Origin: Capnocytophaga periodontitidis
GTDB taxonomy: Bacteria; Bacteroidota; Bacteroidia; Flavobacteriales; Flavobacteriaceae
Assembly (NCBI RefSeq): GCF_016126015.1
Contig: NZ_JAEFDB010000001.1
Span: forward strand, 496,001 to 560,000
Length of the DNA stretch: 64,000 bases
Direction: 5' to 3'
Position numbers and translations under genes: made by a program. Of this stretch, positions 23,416 through 33,096 are shown piece after piece (the stretch's first letter is position 1; each line of letters begins with the position of its first letter). Below the pieces are notes generated by a model. It was not told the DNA's origin. It ran no database searches and was given only the letters and a program-made list of their open reading frames with translations.

Positions 23416-23440
23416 TATGTTTTTTTATGTTATGAGAATG

Positions 23441-23471
23441 CAAAGATACAAATTATTCATCAAAAGTTAAA
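23441..23471 (-). promoter_or_regulatory. Probable folE promoter
   Basis: The minus-strand -7 box TATCTTTG (23448-23441) is canonical; at 19 bp upstream the -33 site reads TTTA inside the 3' end of lon. Confidence 0.55.
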
Positions 23472-25933
23472 ACTTTTTTGTGTTTTACATCTTGGTTGGT
23501 AATTGCTAAACGTATTACTTCTTCCATATCGGTTACATAGAGAAAAGTAAGTCCTTTAAGGTATTCTTGTTTGATTTCCAAGATGTCTTTTTCGTTGTCT
23601 TTACATAAAATATATTCTTTAATACCTGCACGTTTTCCTGCTAAAATTTTTTCTTTGAGACCACCCACAGGGAGAACTTTCCCTCGCAAGGTAATCTCAC
23701 CTGTCATAGCAAGGTGTCTTTTCACGCGTTTTTGGGTAAAAAGAGACATTAATGAGGTGAGCATTGCAATACCAGCACTTGGACCGTCTTTAGGAGTAGC
23801 TCCTTCGGGTACGTGTATGTGTACATCGTAATTGCTAAAGAGTTTAGGGTTAAGATTATATCGCTCAGCATTAGCTTTTAAATATTCTAAGGCGATGGTA
23901 GCCGATTCTTTCATTACCTGACCTAAGTTACCTGTAATATTCAGTACACCTTTTCCTTTAGAAAGGGCAGATTCTATAAAGAGGATATCACCTCCTACAC
24001 TTGTCCAAGCTAATCCAGTAACCACACCTGCTACCTCATTGTCTTCATATTTATCACGTTCTAAGCGAGCAGGTCCTAATATTTTTTCTATAGTTTCTAT
24101 AGTGAGTTTAGGGTCGTACGCTTCTTCCATTGCAAGGTTTTTAGCTCCATAACGTACTACTTTGGCAATTTCTTTTTCCAAAGCACGCACACCAGATTCA
24201 CGAGTGTAGCCTTCAACGATGCGTTCTATTTCTTTTTTACCTAATAGCAAATCAGTATCTTTCATACCGTGTTCTTCTAATTGTTTTGGCAATAGATGTC
24301 GTTTGGCTATTTCAGTTTTTTCCTCTATAGTATAACCTGTTACGTTGATGAGTTCCATACGATCGAGTAAAGCAGGTTGTATGGTAGAAAGATCATTGGC
24401 AGTAGCGATGAACATTACTTTAGAGAGATCATAGCCCATTTCGAGGAAATTGTCGTAAAACTCCTTGTTTTGTTCAGGGTCAAGCACTTCGAGCATTGCC
24501 GAAGAAGGATCACCTTGGTAACTATTGCTACCTAATTTATCAATTTCGTCTAACACAAAAACAGGGTTAGAGGTTTTAGCTTTTTTGAGTTGCTGTAATA
24601 TACGACCAGGCATTGCACCTATATAAGTTTTACGGTGCCCACGTATTTCAGCCTCATCGTGCAAACCACCTAAAGACATTCGTACATATTCGCGATTTAA
24701 GGCTTTAGCAATAGAACGACCTAAAGAAGTTTTTCCTACCCCAGGAGGTCCGTAGAAACACAAAATTGGTGATTTCATATCATTACGCAGTTTGAGTACT
24801 GCTAAATACTCTATGATACGACGTTTCACTTCTTCTAATCCATAATGTTCTTTATCGAGGATTTTCTGAGCACGTTTTAGGTCGAAGTTATCTTTAGAAT
24901 ATTCATTCCAAGGTAATTCTAAGAGTACTTCTAAGTAGTTACGCTGGATACCATAGTCGGGGCTATTAGGATTGGTGCGTTGTAGTTTGCTGAGTTCTTT
25001 TTCAAAGAGTTCTTTTATTTTGTCGTCCCATTTTTTGGTTTTAGCTTTCTTTTTGAGTTCTTCCATCTCTTGCTCATACGATACACCGCCTAATTCTTCT
25101 TGAATAGTGCGCATCTGCTGATGCAAGAAGTACTCACGTTGTTGCTGATCGATATCAATACGAGTTTTCGATTGTACTTCGTTGCGCAGAGTAAGACGTT
25201 GCAAGTCGATGTTTAAATATTTTAAGATAGCTGTAGCGCGCTCTTTCAGCTCATCAATTTCCAATACGCCTTGTTTTTCCAAAACGGTAGCATTCATATT
25301 GGATGATATAAAGTTAATGAGGAACGAGTAACTTTCTATGTTTCGGATAGCAAAAGCAGCCTCTGAAGGGATGTTTGGATTTTCCTGTATAATTTTAATA
25401 GAAAGGTCTTTTACTGCATCAATAGTTGCTTCAAACTCTTTATCATTAGGGTCGGGTTTTATATCCGACATTTCTTTGATCACCGCTTTGATATAGGGTT
25501 TTTCTTCAACAAAACTTTCTATTTCAAAACGTTTTTTACCTTGAATAATGATAGTTACATTGCCATCAGGCATTTTTAGTACTCTGAGTATACGAGCTAC
25601 TGTACCAAAGCGGAAGAGATCCTTACCTTCTGGAATCTCCGTTTTTTCATCTAATTGGGCTACCACACCAATTGTTTTAGTAGTGGCATAAGCTTCATTA
25701 ATAAGATGAATAGAAGCATCACGTCCTGCAGTGATAGGCACTACTACGCCTGGGAAAAGTACAGTATTTTTTAAGGGGAGGATAGGTAATACGTGAGGAA
25801 TGCGTTCACGTTCTATTTCTTCTTCATCTTCTAAAGTGAGAAGTGGTATAAATTCAGTATCTTCATCGATATGTTCAGCAACAAGGCTGTCAAAATTTCC
25901 TATATTCATATTTGTATTATTAGAAAGTGCCAT
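23453..25933 (-). CDS. lon: ATP-dependent protease Lon
   Basis: 826 residues from the ATG at 25933 (MALSNN...). A longer frame from 25993 is rejected because its first 20 residues translate AT-rich leader. Domains: N-terminal LON substrate-binding (about 60-260), AAA+ ATPase with Walker A GPPGVGKTS and Walker B VFVLDEIDK, and S16 protease with Ser in KDGPSAGIAM and Lys in GGLKEKILAGKRAG. It degrades misfolded and regulatory proteins in the cytoplasm. It is upstream of folE on the same strand. Confidence 0.95.
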   Translation of the reverse strand: MALSNNTNMNIGNFDSLVAEHIDEDTEFIPLLTLEDEEEIERERIPHVLPILPLKNTVLFPGVVVPITAGRDASIHLINEAYATTKTIGVVAQLDEKTEIPEGKDLFRFGTVARILRVLKMPDGNVTIIIQGKKRFEIESFVEEKPYIKAVIKEMSDIKPDPNDKEFEATIDAVKDLSIKIIQENPNIPSEAAFAIRNIESYSFLINFISSNMNATVLEKQGVLEIDELKERATAILKYLNIDLQRLTLRNEVQSKTRIDIDQQQREYFLHQQMRTIQEELGGVSYEQEMEELKKKAKTKKWDDKIKELFEKELSKLQRTNPNSPDYGIQRNYLEVLLELPWNEYSKDNFDLKRAQKILDKEHYGLEEVKRRIIEYLAVLKLRNDMKSPILCFYGPPGVGKTSLGRSIAKALNREYVRMSLGGLHDEAEIRGHRKTYIGAMPGRILQQLKKAKTSNPVFVLDEIDKLGSNSYQGDPSSAMLEVLDPEQNKEFYDNFLEMGYDLSKVMFIATANDLSTIQPALLDRMELINVTGYTIEEKTEIAKRHLLPKQLEEHGMKDTDLLLGKKEIERIVEGYTRESGVRALEKEIAKVVRYGAKNLAMEEAYDPKLTIETIEKILGPARLERDKYEDNEVAGVVTGLAWTSVGGDILFIESALSKGKGVLNITGNLGQVMKESATIALEYLKANAERYNLNPKLFSNYDVHIHVPEGATPKDGPSAGIAMLTSLMSLFTQKRVKRHLAMTGEITLRGKVLPVGGLKEKILAGKRAGIKEYILCKDNEKDILEIKQEYLKGLTFLYVTDMEEVIRLAITNQDVKHKKVLTFDE

Positions 25934-26135
25934 TTTGTCAGTAGTAATTATTTTATACAAGTAAAAAAATATATATAAATTACTGACAAACAAGACACTA
26001 AATAAAAAATAGTTAATGTTTTGCGTATATATTGCAATAGATGTGCCAAGATTAGGTAATTAGTTTAAGGATAGATTTTAAATAGAAAAGAAATTATAGT
26101 AGTGTAATTGAAGAAAATATTTTTTGGAAACTTTT

Positions 26136-26166
26136 TTTGTTTATTAAGTTTTTTATCGTACCTTTG
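26136..26166 (+). promoter_or_regulatory. Promoter of RND transporter gene
   Basis: TTTG at 26136-26139, 19 bp, TACCTTTG at 26159-26166; start about 18 nt before the ATG. The rest of the 257-bp gap to lon shows nothing else I can support. Confidence 0.85.
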
Positions 26167-26190
26167 CCCCCGATTTAGAACAAACAAAAG

Positions 26191-29100
26191 ATGGATTTAA
26201 TTAAACTTTCTATTAAGCGTCCCAGTGTGCTTATTGTGATGCTCTTATTGTTGCTACTTGGTGGCTTCTATTCCTATAAGTTATTGAACTACGAACTCAT
26301 TCCCAAATTTGAGGTAAATGTAGTTACTATTTCTACTGTGTATGCAGGAGCATCTCCCTCAGAAATTGAGAGTACGGTAACTAAAAAAGTAGAAGATGCC
26401 GTTTCGGCTTTGGAAAATATCAAAAAGATATATTCATACTCGTATGAAAGTCTTTCGGTAGTAGTAGTACAACTTACTAACGATGCGAATGTAGATAACA
26501 CTCTTAATGAGGCACAGCGCAAAATTAATGCAATAAGAGCTGATTTACCCGATGATGCTAAAGAGCCATCATTGAGTAAATTCTCTCTTTCTGATTTGCC
26601 TATTGTGTCTATTGGGGTAACTTCTAAGTTATCGGCACAAGAATTGTACGACTTGGTAGATAAAAAAATACAGCCAGAGTTATCACGTGTTCCAGGAGTA
26701 GCACAAGTAAATATAATAGGTGGTCGAAAACGCGAAATACGCGTAAGTATTGACGCTAAGAAGTTAGAAGGTTATGGTCTTTCTATAGCTCAAGTACAAC
26801 AATTAATTGCAGCTTCGAATATGGAAATTCCTGCGGGTAAAATTAAAACTCGTGAGAATAGCACTTCTATACGTTTACTTGGTAAATTACAAGATGTAGA
26901 ACAATTGCGCAACCTTATACTTGCTTCACAGAATGGAGTAGAGATACGACTTTCGGATGTAGCTGATGTACAAGACACCGAAGAAGAAGCTACCAAAATA
27001 GCGCGTATAGACCAAGAAAATACTCTCTTGTTACAAGTATTGAAACAAACCGATGCCAATGCAGTATCGGTGAGTGAGTTGGTACGCAAGAAGATGGCGC
27101 AAGTAGAGCAGACTTATAAAAATGAAGGCGTAAAAATGTTATTGGCAGAAGATACCAGTGAGTTTACCTTAGAAGCAGCCAACTCTGTAATGTCCGATTT
27201 GATATTGGCAATTGTATTGGTAGCGGTAGTGATGTTCTTCTTCCTCCACAGCCTACGTAATGCTATTATTGTAATGGTATCTATACCTACTTCTCTCATC
27301 GCTACTTTTATAGGTATGTATTTCTTTGGTTTTACACTGAACTTGATGAGCCTTGTTGCCCTTTCGATGGTGGTAGGTATCTTGGTGGACGATGCTATTG
27401 TGGTATTGGAAAACATTCACCGTCATATGGAAATGGGTAAGAACAAAGTACGAGCTGCTTTTGATGGCTCTAAGGAAATTGTGCTTACGGTAATGGCAAT
27501 TACCTTAGTAATTGTGGTAGTATTCGTCCCTATTTCATTAGGTAATGCTATTGTGGTAAAAGTATTACGTGAGTTCTGTTTGACCGTAGCTATTGCTACA
27601 ATGCTTTCATTATTGATGTCTTTTACAGTAGTTCCTTGGTTGTACTCTCGGTTTGGAAAATTAGAACACGCGAATCCCAATTCATTTTTAGGAAAGATGA
27701 CCATAGGCTTTGAAGGATACCTCAAACGCTTTACACAGTTCTTCTCTGACTTATTGATATGGGTATTTGCCAATAAATGGAAAACAATCATTTTGGTATT
27801 TTTCCTTTTCGTAGGGTCTTGTTCATTGATTCCTACTGGATTTATCGGATCTGAATTTATGCCTAATATGGATAGAGGAAAGTTTTTAGTGCAGTTTGAA
27901 TTGAACAAAGATGCTTCTTTAGAGCAAACCAACTTTATCACCCAAAAAGCTGAAAACTACCTTCGTAACCTAAAAGTAGAGGGTACTAATAAACCTTTGG
28001 TAGAGAGTATGATTACTACTGTAGGGCAGTCTACCAGTGGTATGGGAGCTTCACAAGCAACCCCTTACAAATCGGAAATACAGCTTACTATTATTGATAA
28101 GAAAGAACGTAATGAATCGACTAACGTAATTGCGGCAAAGCTGAAACGTAAACTGAGTCAGTATTTGGTAGATGCTAAAGTGAAGACGATACCTGTGGGA
28201 TTGATGGGAGCTGAACAAGCACCAATTGCTTTGGTAGTTACTTCTGACAATGTGGAAGTAGCCCAACAGTACGCTGAGAAAACAGCTGAACTACTTAAAA
28301 CTGTTGAAGGTGCTACTGAAATTAAGCTTTCCTCAGAATCTGGTAATCCCGAAATAAATGTGCAGATAGACCGCGATAAGATGGCAATGTTAGGACTTAA
28401 TATTGCTACTGTAGGGGGAACGATGCGAACCGCTTTTAATGGTAATGACGACAGTAAGTTCCGTACAGGAGATTCAGAATACGATATTAATATAGTCTTT
28501 GAAGAAGGTAGCCGCCAGTCTATGGATGATATAGAGAATATGATGTTTATCAACTCGGTGGGACAACAGGTAAAACTATCACAATTTGCTAATATTGTTT
28601 ATGCTTCAGGACCTACACAGCTAGAACGTTATGACAAATCACCTTCGGTAACCGTAAAAGCTCAATCGGTAGGTCGTCCTACAGGTACTATAGTTTCAGA
28701 ATGGAAAACTAAGATAGACCAATTAGAAAAACCTGCTAACGTACACTTTGTTTTTACAGGTGACCAAGAGATGCAAGACGAAGGATTCGGCACCTTGTTT
28801 ATATCACTCTTTGCAGCTATTCTTTTAGTTTATATGGTAATGGTAGTGTTATATGACAGTTTTTCACGGCCTTTTGTAGTATTGTTCTCTATACCGCTTT
28901 CGTTCATTGGAGCTTTAGTAGCTTTGGCATTAGCCAATATGTCACTCAATATCTTTACTCTTTTGGGTATCATTATGCTCATCGGGTTGGTTGCTAAGAA
29001 CGCGATTATGTTAGTAGACTTTGCCAACCACCGCAAACAAGAAGGAGAAGATACAGTAACTGCATTAATACAAGCAAACCACGCGCGTTTACGCCCTATC

Positions 29101-29367
29101 TTGATGACGACTATTGCAATGGTAGCAGGTATGATTCCGCTTGCTATTGCCAATGGAGCAGGTGCCGAAGTGAACAATGGTTTGGCGATTGTAATTATAG
29201 GTGGACTTATTTCCTCATTGTTCTTAACACTTATTGTAGTGCCTTTGGTATATCTTATTTTTGACAATATTGGCAGACGTTTTGGTAAAGGCACTAAGAC
29301 TGATTACGAAAAACTGATGATTGCTGATTACGAGCACCGAGACATCAAAGGCGAACACGAAGTATAA
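26191..29367 (+). CDS. RND family (HAE1-type) efflux pump permease
   Basis: 1058 residues with the duplicated RND fold: an N-terminal membrane helix (about 13-32), the large periplasmic loop with porter motifs (VYAGASPSEIE, LPIVSIGVTSK), helices 2-6 with GILVDDAIVVLENIHRH carrying the proton-relay Asp pair, a second loop, and the C-terminal helix bundle (LIGLVAKNAIMLVDFANHRK). It probably exports drugs, detergents or lipophiles across the envelope by proton antiport. No membrane-fusion protein or TolC-like gene adjoins it: lon lies upstream on the other strand and a terminator follows, so partners must be encoded elsewhere. Confidence 0.93.
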   Translation: MDLIKLSIKRPSVLIVMLLLLLLGGFYSYKLLNYELIPKFEVNVVTISTVYAGASPSEIESTVTKKVEDAVSALENIKKIYSYSYESLSVVVVQLTNDANVDNTLNEAQRKINAIRADLPDDAKEPSLSKFSLSDLPIVSIGVTSKLSAQELYDLVDKKIQPELSRVPGVAQVNIIGGRKREIRVSIDAKKLEGYGLSIAQVQQLIAASNMEIPAGKIKTRENSTSIRLLGKLQDVEQLRNLILASQNGVEIRLSDVADVQDTEEEATKIARIDQENTLLLQVLKQTDANAVSVSELVRKKMAQVEQTYKNEGVKMLLAEDTSEFTLEAANSVMSDLILAIVLVAVVMFFFLHSLRNAIIVMVSIPTSLIATFIGMYFFGFTLNLMSLVALSMVVGILVDDAIVVLENIHRHMEMGKNKVRAAFDGSKEIVLTVMAITLVIVVVFVPISLGNAIVVKVLREFCLTVAIATMLSLLMSFTVVPWLYSRFGKLEHANPNSFLGKMTIGFEGYLKRFTQFFSDLLIWVFANKWKTIILVFFLFVGSCSLIPTGFIGSEFMPNMDRGKFLVQFELNKDASLEQTNFITQKAENYLRNLKVEGTNKPLVESMITTVGQSTSGMGASQATPYKSEIQLTIIDKKERNESTNVIAAKLKRKLSQYLVDAKVKTIPVGLMGAEQAPIALVVTSDNVEVAQQYAEKTAELLKTVEGATEIKLSSESGNPEINVQIDRDKMAMLGLNIATVGGTMRTAFNGNDDSKFRTGDSEYDINIVFEEGSRQSMDDIENMMFINSVGQQVKLSQFANIVYASGPTQLERYDKSPSVTVKAQSVGRPTGTIVSEWKTKIDQLEKPANVHFVFTGDQEMQDEGFGTLFISLFAAILLVYMVMVVLYDSFSRPFVVLFSIPLSFIGALVALALANMSLNIFTLLGIIMLIGLVAKNAIMLVDFANHRKQEGEDTVTALIQANHARLRPILMTTIAMVAGMIPLAIANGAGAEVNNGLAIVIIGGLISSLFLTLIVVPLVYLIFDNIGRRFGKGTKTDYEKLMIADYEHRDIKGEHEV

Positions 29368-29387
29368 CTATTCATCTTTATAAAAAG

Positions 29388-29420
29388 AAAGAGCTGTCCA
29401 ATAGAGGACAGCTCTTTTTT
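29388..29420. terminator. Terminator after RND gene
   Basis: A 12-bp stem with core GAGCTGTCC/GGACAGCTC and a 6-nt loop, then T6. The A-rich left arm may also serve the convergent bacilliredoxin gene. Confidence 0.88.
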
Positions 29421-29443
29421 AATAACATACAATAAACATTTAG

Positions 29444-29854
29444 TTAACAAAATTCATCATAAGCTTGTTGAAGATTTTCAGCAATTACTTCTGCCATACG
29501 ACCTTCAATATGATGACGCTCTAACATATGCACCAATTCTCCATCTTTGAATAAAGCAATACTTGGAGAAGAAGGAGGAAATGGTAACATATATTGGCGT
29601 GCTTCTTCCGTAGCTTCTCTATCAACTCCTGCAAAAACTGTAGTGAGATGGTCAGGTTTTTTAGCATTTTGTAAACTATAAAGTATAGCAGGGCGTGCAT
29701 TACGAGCCGCACAACCACAAACAGAGTTCACTACTACAAGCGTAGTTCCCTTTTGTTCAATAGCACTTTTTACAGCTTCAACTGTTTTTAATTCTTGAAA
29801 ACCAAAGTTTGTTAGTTCTTCTATCATTGGTTTTATCAATTCAAGTGGATACAT
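29444..29854 (-). CDS. Bacilliredoxin, BrxA/BrxB (YphP/YqiW) family
   Basis: 136 residues with a thioredoxin-like fold and the family's CGC motif (VNSVCGCAARNARPA), plus PPSSPSIALFKDGE and a C-terminal HHIEGR helix. In Firmicutes these proteins remove bacillithiol from oxidised proteins. Many Bacteroidota carry both the protein and bacillithiol, so a redox-repair role is likely. Full length. Its promoter is back-to-back with that of the CoA-transferase gene. Confidence 0.9.
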   Translation of the reverse strand: MYPLELIKPMIEELTNFGFQELKTVEAVKSAIEQKGTTLVVVNSVCGCAARNARPAILYSLQNAKKPDHLTTVFAGVDREATEEARQYMLPFPPSSPSIALFKDGELVHMLERHHIEGRMAEVIAENLQQAYDEFC

Positions 29855-29878
29855 AATATTTCATTTTTAAATCGGGTG

Positions 29879-29908
29879 CAAAGGTAATAAAAAAAAATAT
29901 ATTACAAA
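29879..29908 (-). promoter_or_regulatory. Promoter of bacilliredoxin gene
   Basis: Minus strand TTTG (29908-29905), 18 bp, TACCTTTG (29886-29879). Its -33 box lies 4 bp from that of the divergent promoter. Confidence 0.75.
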
Positions 29909-29912
29909 TTAT

Positions 29913-29943
29913 TTTGTCAATTAGAAATTATGTTGTACTTTTG
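29913..29943 (+). promoter_or_regulatory. Promoter of CoA-transferase/hydrolase gene
   Basis: TTTG at 29913-29916, 19 bp, TACTTTTG at 29936-29943. Full consensus. Confidence 0.85.
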
Positions 29944-29969
29944 AGCCACTGACTAAACATTAATTTTAA

Positions 29970-31238
29970 ATGAAAAAAATTACAACTGCCGAAGAAGCTT
30001 TAAAAGTAGTGAAAAGCGGTGATTTTGTCTATATACACGGAGGAGCAGCCGTACCTGAAATATTAGTAGATGCCCTTGTAGCACGAGCACCCGAGTTAAA
30101 AAATGTTACCATCGGGCATATCCATATAGAAGGAGATGCCCCTTATGCCGACCCTAAATATAAAGATAGTTTCTATATAGATTCTTTCTTCCTTTCTAAG
30201 AATGTCCGACATATAATAAAAGCAGGTAATGGATCATATACACCTATTTTTTTAAGTGATATGCCATTACTGTTCGATCGCAAACAGGTGAAAGTAGATG
30301 TAGTACTTATACAAGTATCGCCCCCTGATAAATTTGGATTCTGCTCTATGGGAGTGAGCGTAGAGGCTTGTAAATCGGCCATTCGCAATGCTAAATGCGT
30401 TATAGCAAAAGTAAATAAGAAAATGCCACGCGCTTATGGCGATGCTCTTGTGCATATAGATGAAATAGACTATTTGGTAGAACAAGATGCTCCTATTTTT
30501 TCATTACATCTCTCAGAACCCAATGCTATAGAAAAGCAGATAGCCCAACATATAGTACCCCTTATAAAAGATGGCAGTACTTTACAATTGGGTATTGGCA
30601 ATATCCCAAATGCTACTTTAGGTGAAATGGGACACCTTAAAAATTTAGGTATTCATACAGAACTTCTTACTGAAGGAGTGCTTGATTTGGTAAAAAAAGG
30701 AGTTATTAATGGCTACGAAAAGAAAATTGATAAAGGTAAAATCATAGCTTCATTTGCGATGGGGTCACAAGAGTTATACGATTTTATAGACCATAACCCT
30801 TCAGTAGAAATGGCAGAGGCTTCATATACCAATGAAGTATCTGTTATTCGTCAGAATCCCAAGATGATTTCTATCAATTCGGCTATAGAAGTAGATATCA
30901 CAGGCCAAGTATGTGCAGACTCTATAGGTAGCACTATCTATTCAGGCTTTGGTGGACAAATAGATTTTGTGCGTGGAGCTATGCTAAGTGAAGGAGGTAA
31001 ATCTATTATTACATTCCCTTCAGTAACTAATAAAGGGGAAAGTAAAATTGTACCCTTTCTCAAGCAAGGAGCAGGTGTAGTTACTACTCGAGCACACGTA
31101 CAGTATATAGTAACTGAATATGGAGTTGCTGAACTGTTTGGCAAAAGCCTAAAAGAACGCGCTAAAGCTCTGATAGCCATCGCGCACCCTAATCATAGAG
31201 AAGCCTTAGAAAGGGCTGCTTTCAAGATGTATAAGTAA
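29970..31238 (+). CDS. Acetyl-CoA hydrolase/transferase (Cat1/ACH1-like) family
   Basis: 422 residues in two alpha/beta halves of the class I CoA-transferase fold. Signatures: LQLGIGNIPNATL, TELLTEGVLDLVKKG, MAEASYTNEVSVI (catalytic Glu region), VCADSIGSTIYSGFGGQIDFVRGA, and HVQYIVTEYGVAEL with HPNHREAL near the end. Such enzymes move CoA between acetate, succinate, butyrate or 4-hydroxybutyrate, or hydrolyse acyl-CoA. The acceptor is not deducible; a role in acetate/succinate fermentation fits a capnophilic Flavobacterium-type host. Confidence 0.9.
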   Translation: MKKITTAEEALKVVKSGDFVYIHGGAAVPEILVDALVARAPELKNVTIGHIHIEGDAPYADPKYKDSFYIDSFFLSKNVRHIIKAGNGSYTPIFLSDMPLLFDRKQVKVDVVLIQVSPPDKFGFCSMGVSVEACKSAIRNAKCVIAKVNKKMPRAYGDALVHIDEIDYLVEQDAPIFSLHLSEPNAIEKQIAQHIVPLIKDGSTLQLGIGNIPNATLGEMGHLKNLGIHTELLTEGVLDLVKKGVINGYEKKIDKGKIIASFAMGSQELYDFIDHNPSVEMAEASYTNEVSVIRQNPKMISINSAIEVDITGQVCADSIGSTIYSGFGGQIDFVRGAMLSEGGKSIITFPSVTNKGESKIVPFLKQGAGVVTTRAHVQYIVTEYGVAELFGKSLKERAKALIAIAHPNHREALERAAFKMYK

Positions 31239-31265
31239 AAATTAACTTTAAATATTATTTCGTTT

Positions 31266-31808
31266 ATGGAAACAAAAAATGTAAACTTCCTAAGTATAGC
31301 GCTTAGAAATGGGATTTTATTAGGGCTTGTATCTGTAGCCTTTACTGTATTATTATACGTAACCGACTTTTTGTATACAGATAACACTTTATTAGCTGTT
31401 ATTACTTGGTTGATAAATATAGCCATTTCTGTAGTTTTTATTGCAATAGCAGTAGAACAATACAAAAAAGCTAATGAAGGCTTTCTCTCTATAGGAGAAG
31501 CTATCAAAGTAGGGGTAGTAGTCGCTGTTATAGCAGGAGTGATTGGAGCTATTTACCAAGTGATATACGCAACTATTATTGACCCTGACTACTATGATAA
31601 GGTAGTGGAGGTTGCAATGAAGAAAATGAGTGCTATGGCAAATTTTAATGGAGAACAGTTAGAAGAATTCCAAGATAAAATGTATGCTAACAAACCTTCT
31701 ATCGTTTCATCATTTTCTACTTCTATAATATTTTCGGCTATTGGAGGAGTCATTATCTCAGCTATTGTAGGAGCTGTAAAGAAAAAAGAACAGCCAATGC
31801 CTCTTTAA
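31266..31808 (+). CDS. DUF4199-like membrane protein
   Basis: 180 residues with four hydrophobic segments (about 13-33, 42-61, 76-100 and 151-171) and an acidic loop between the third and fourth. It has the DUF4199 layout, common in Bacteroidota, beginning with a short soluble N-terminus and RNGILLGLVS. Function unknown. It lies 27 bp after the CoA-transferase gene without its own promoter, so probably co-transcribed, and ends before a terminator. Confidence 0.8.
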   Translation: METKNVNFLSIALRNGILLGLVSVAFTVLLYVTDFLYTDNTLLAVITWLINIAISVVFIAIAVEQYKKANEGFLSIGEAIKVGVVVAVIAGVIGAIYQVIYATIIDPDYYDKVVEVAMKKMSAMANFNGEQLEEFQDKMYANKPSIVSSFSTSIIFSAIGGVIISAIVGAVKKKEQPMPL

Positions 31809-31828
31809 AGAGCAATTAAAAAAACTTA

Positions 31829-31870
31829 AAAAAACTTTGCTAAAGTCTAAGGATTTTAGCAAAGTTTTTT
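31829..31870 (+). terminator. Terminator after DUF4199-like gene
   Basis: Stem AACTTTGCTAAA/TTTAGCAAAGTT with added A-T pairs, then T-run. Confidence 0.85.
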
Positions 31871-31901
31871 GTTTATAAAAAAGACAAGTTCTTAACTATT
31901 A

Positions 31902-31932
31902 CTTGCTAATTGTTAATTAATTTGTACCTTTG
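31902..31932 (+). promoter_or_regulatory. Promoter of acyltransferase-like gene
   Basis: CTTG at 31902-31905 (one change from TTTG), 19 bp, TACCTTTG at 31925-31932; 24 bp before the ATG. Confidence 0.75.
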
Positions 31933-31956
31933 CAACCTCTTTAAGACATTATAAGT

Positions 31957-33096
31957 ATGGAAAAAATAAAGAAATTCAGACTTGACTTCATAGATGTGAT
32001 TCGCGCCTTTGCTATCTGTATGATGCTACAAGGGCACTTTATAAATGGACTACTTGCTGACCGCTACCGCGACGAAAATAACTTTATATACTGGCTATGG
32101 CACTACTGCACTGGTATTACCGCTCCTGTGTTCTTCACTGTTTCGGGGTTTATCTTCACTTTTTTATTGGTAAAAGAAAGTGATGCTACAAAAGTAGGCT
32201 GGAATAACCCTCGCGTGATGAAAGGTATTAGGCGTGGACTGATGCTTATCGGTATTGCTTACTTCTTGCGTATGAGTTTCCAAAGTGTAGATGTACTGCA
32301 CTGTATTGGGCTTTCACTCTTGTTGCTCATCGCTACTTACTTACTTTCATATAACCGCAAGTCGTGGGTAATGCCTATGATATTGCTTACCACTACCCTA
32401 TTGGCGTTCACTTTTGAGCCTTTTTACAAGGATTTGCGCTTTGATTCACTACCCTTGCCGATTGCTAATTATCTGACTCGTGTACACGGTAGTTTCTTTC
32501 CTATTTTTCCTTGGTTTGGCTATGTGTCGTTTGGAGGGTTTATGGGATATCTATTTCAGCGATATAAAAATCACCCTCACCTATACCGCAATGCTATTCT
32601 GCTATTTCTAAGCGTAGGGGCATTCTTGTTGTGGGGTTTTCACTTTATGATAGAACAACTGTTCTATATCAACCATTCTCCATTTTTTGAGCAACTAATG
32701 CAGGACTTTGCTTATTTACGTTTGGGGAATGTATTACTCGTGTTTGGTTTCTTTGCCCTAATGCGCAATGTGATTACTTCACAACTGATTAAAACTATTG
32801 GGCAAAACACCCTATCGATTTACGTTATACACTGCTTTATCATATACGGTAGTATTACCTCACACGGGCTTATACAGCACTTCGGAGGGCAGTTGAAACC
32901 TTATCAAGTGGTATTAGGAGCGCCTGCCTTTATAGCCGTATGCGTATGGTTATCGTTTATTTACAACCGCATAAAACCTGTTATCAAATCAGGGATTGCT
33001 TTTGTATTAAAAGAAATCAGAGCGTTTTTGGCAGAGAGTTACCAATTTATTGTAAAACTATTAGGAAGGCTTGTTGCCTTATTTGTTAAGGAATGA
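31957..33096 (+). CDS. DUF1624/HGSNAT-like membrane acyltransferase
   Basis: 379 residues with about ten membrane helices. The N-terminal RLDFIDVIRAFAICMMLQGHFI, with a conserved Asp and His in the first helix, followed by GITAPVFFTVSGFIF, is the pattern of heparan-alpha-glucosaminide N-acetyltransferase-like (DUF1624) and related acyltransferase-3-type proteins. These move acetyl or other acyl groups onto glycans at the membrane. The actual acceptor is unknown. It overlaps the following S9 peptidase gene by 4 bp. Confidence 0.75.
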   Translation: MEKIKKFRLDFIDVIRAFAICMMLQGHFINGLLADRYRDENNFIYWLWHYCTGITAPVFFTVSGFIFTFLLVKESDATKVGWNNPRVMKGIRRGLMLIGIAYFLRMSFQSVDVLHCIGLSLLLLIATYLLSYNRKSWVMPMILLTTTLLAFTFEPFYKDLRFDSLPLPIANYLTRVHGSFFPIFPWFGYVSFGGFMGYLFQRYKNHPHLYRNAILLFLSVGAFLLWGFHFMIEQLFYINHSPFFEQLMQDFAYLRLGNVLLVFGFFALMRNVITSQLIKTIGQNTLSIYVIHCFIIYGSITSHGLIQHFGGQLKPYQVVLGAPAFIAVCVWLSFIYNRIKPVIKSGIAFVLKEIRAFLAESYQFIVKLLGRLVALFVKE

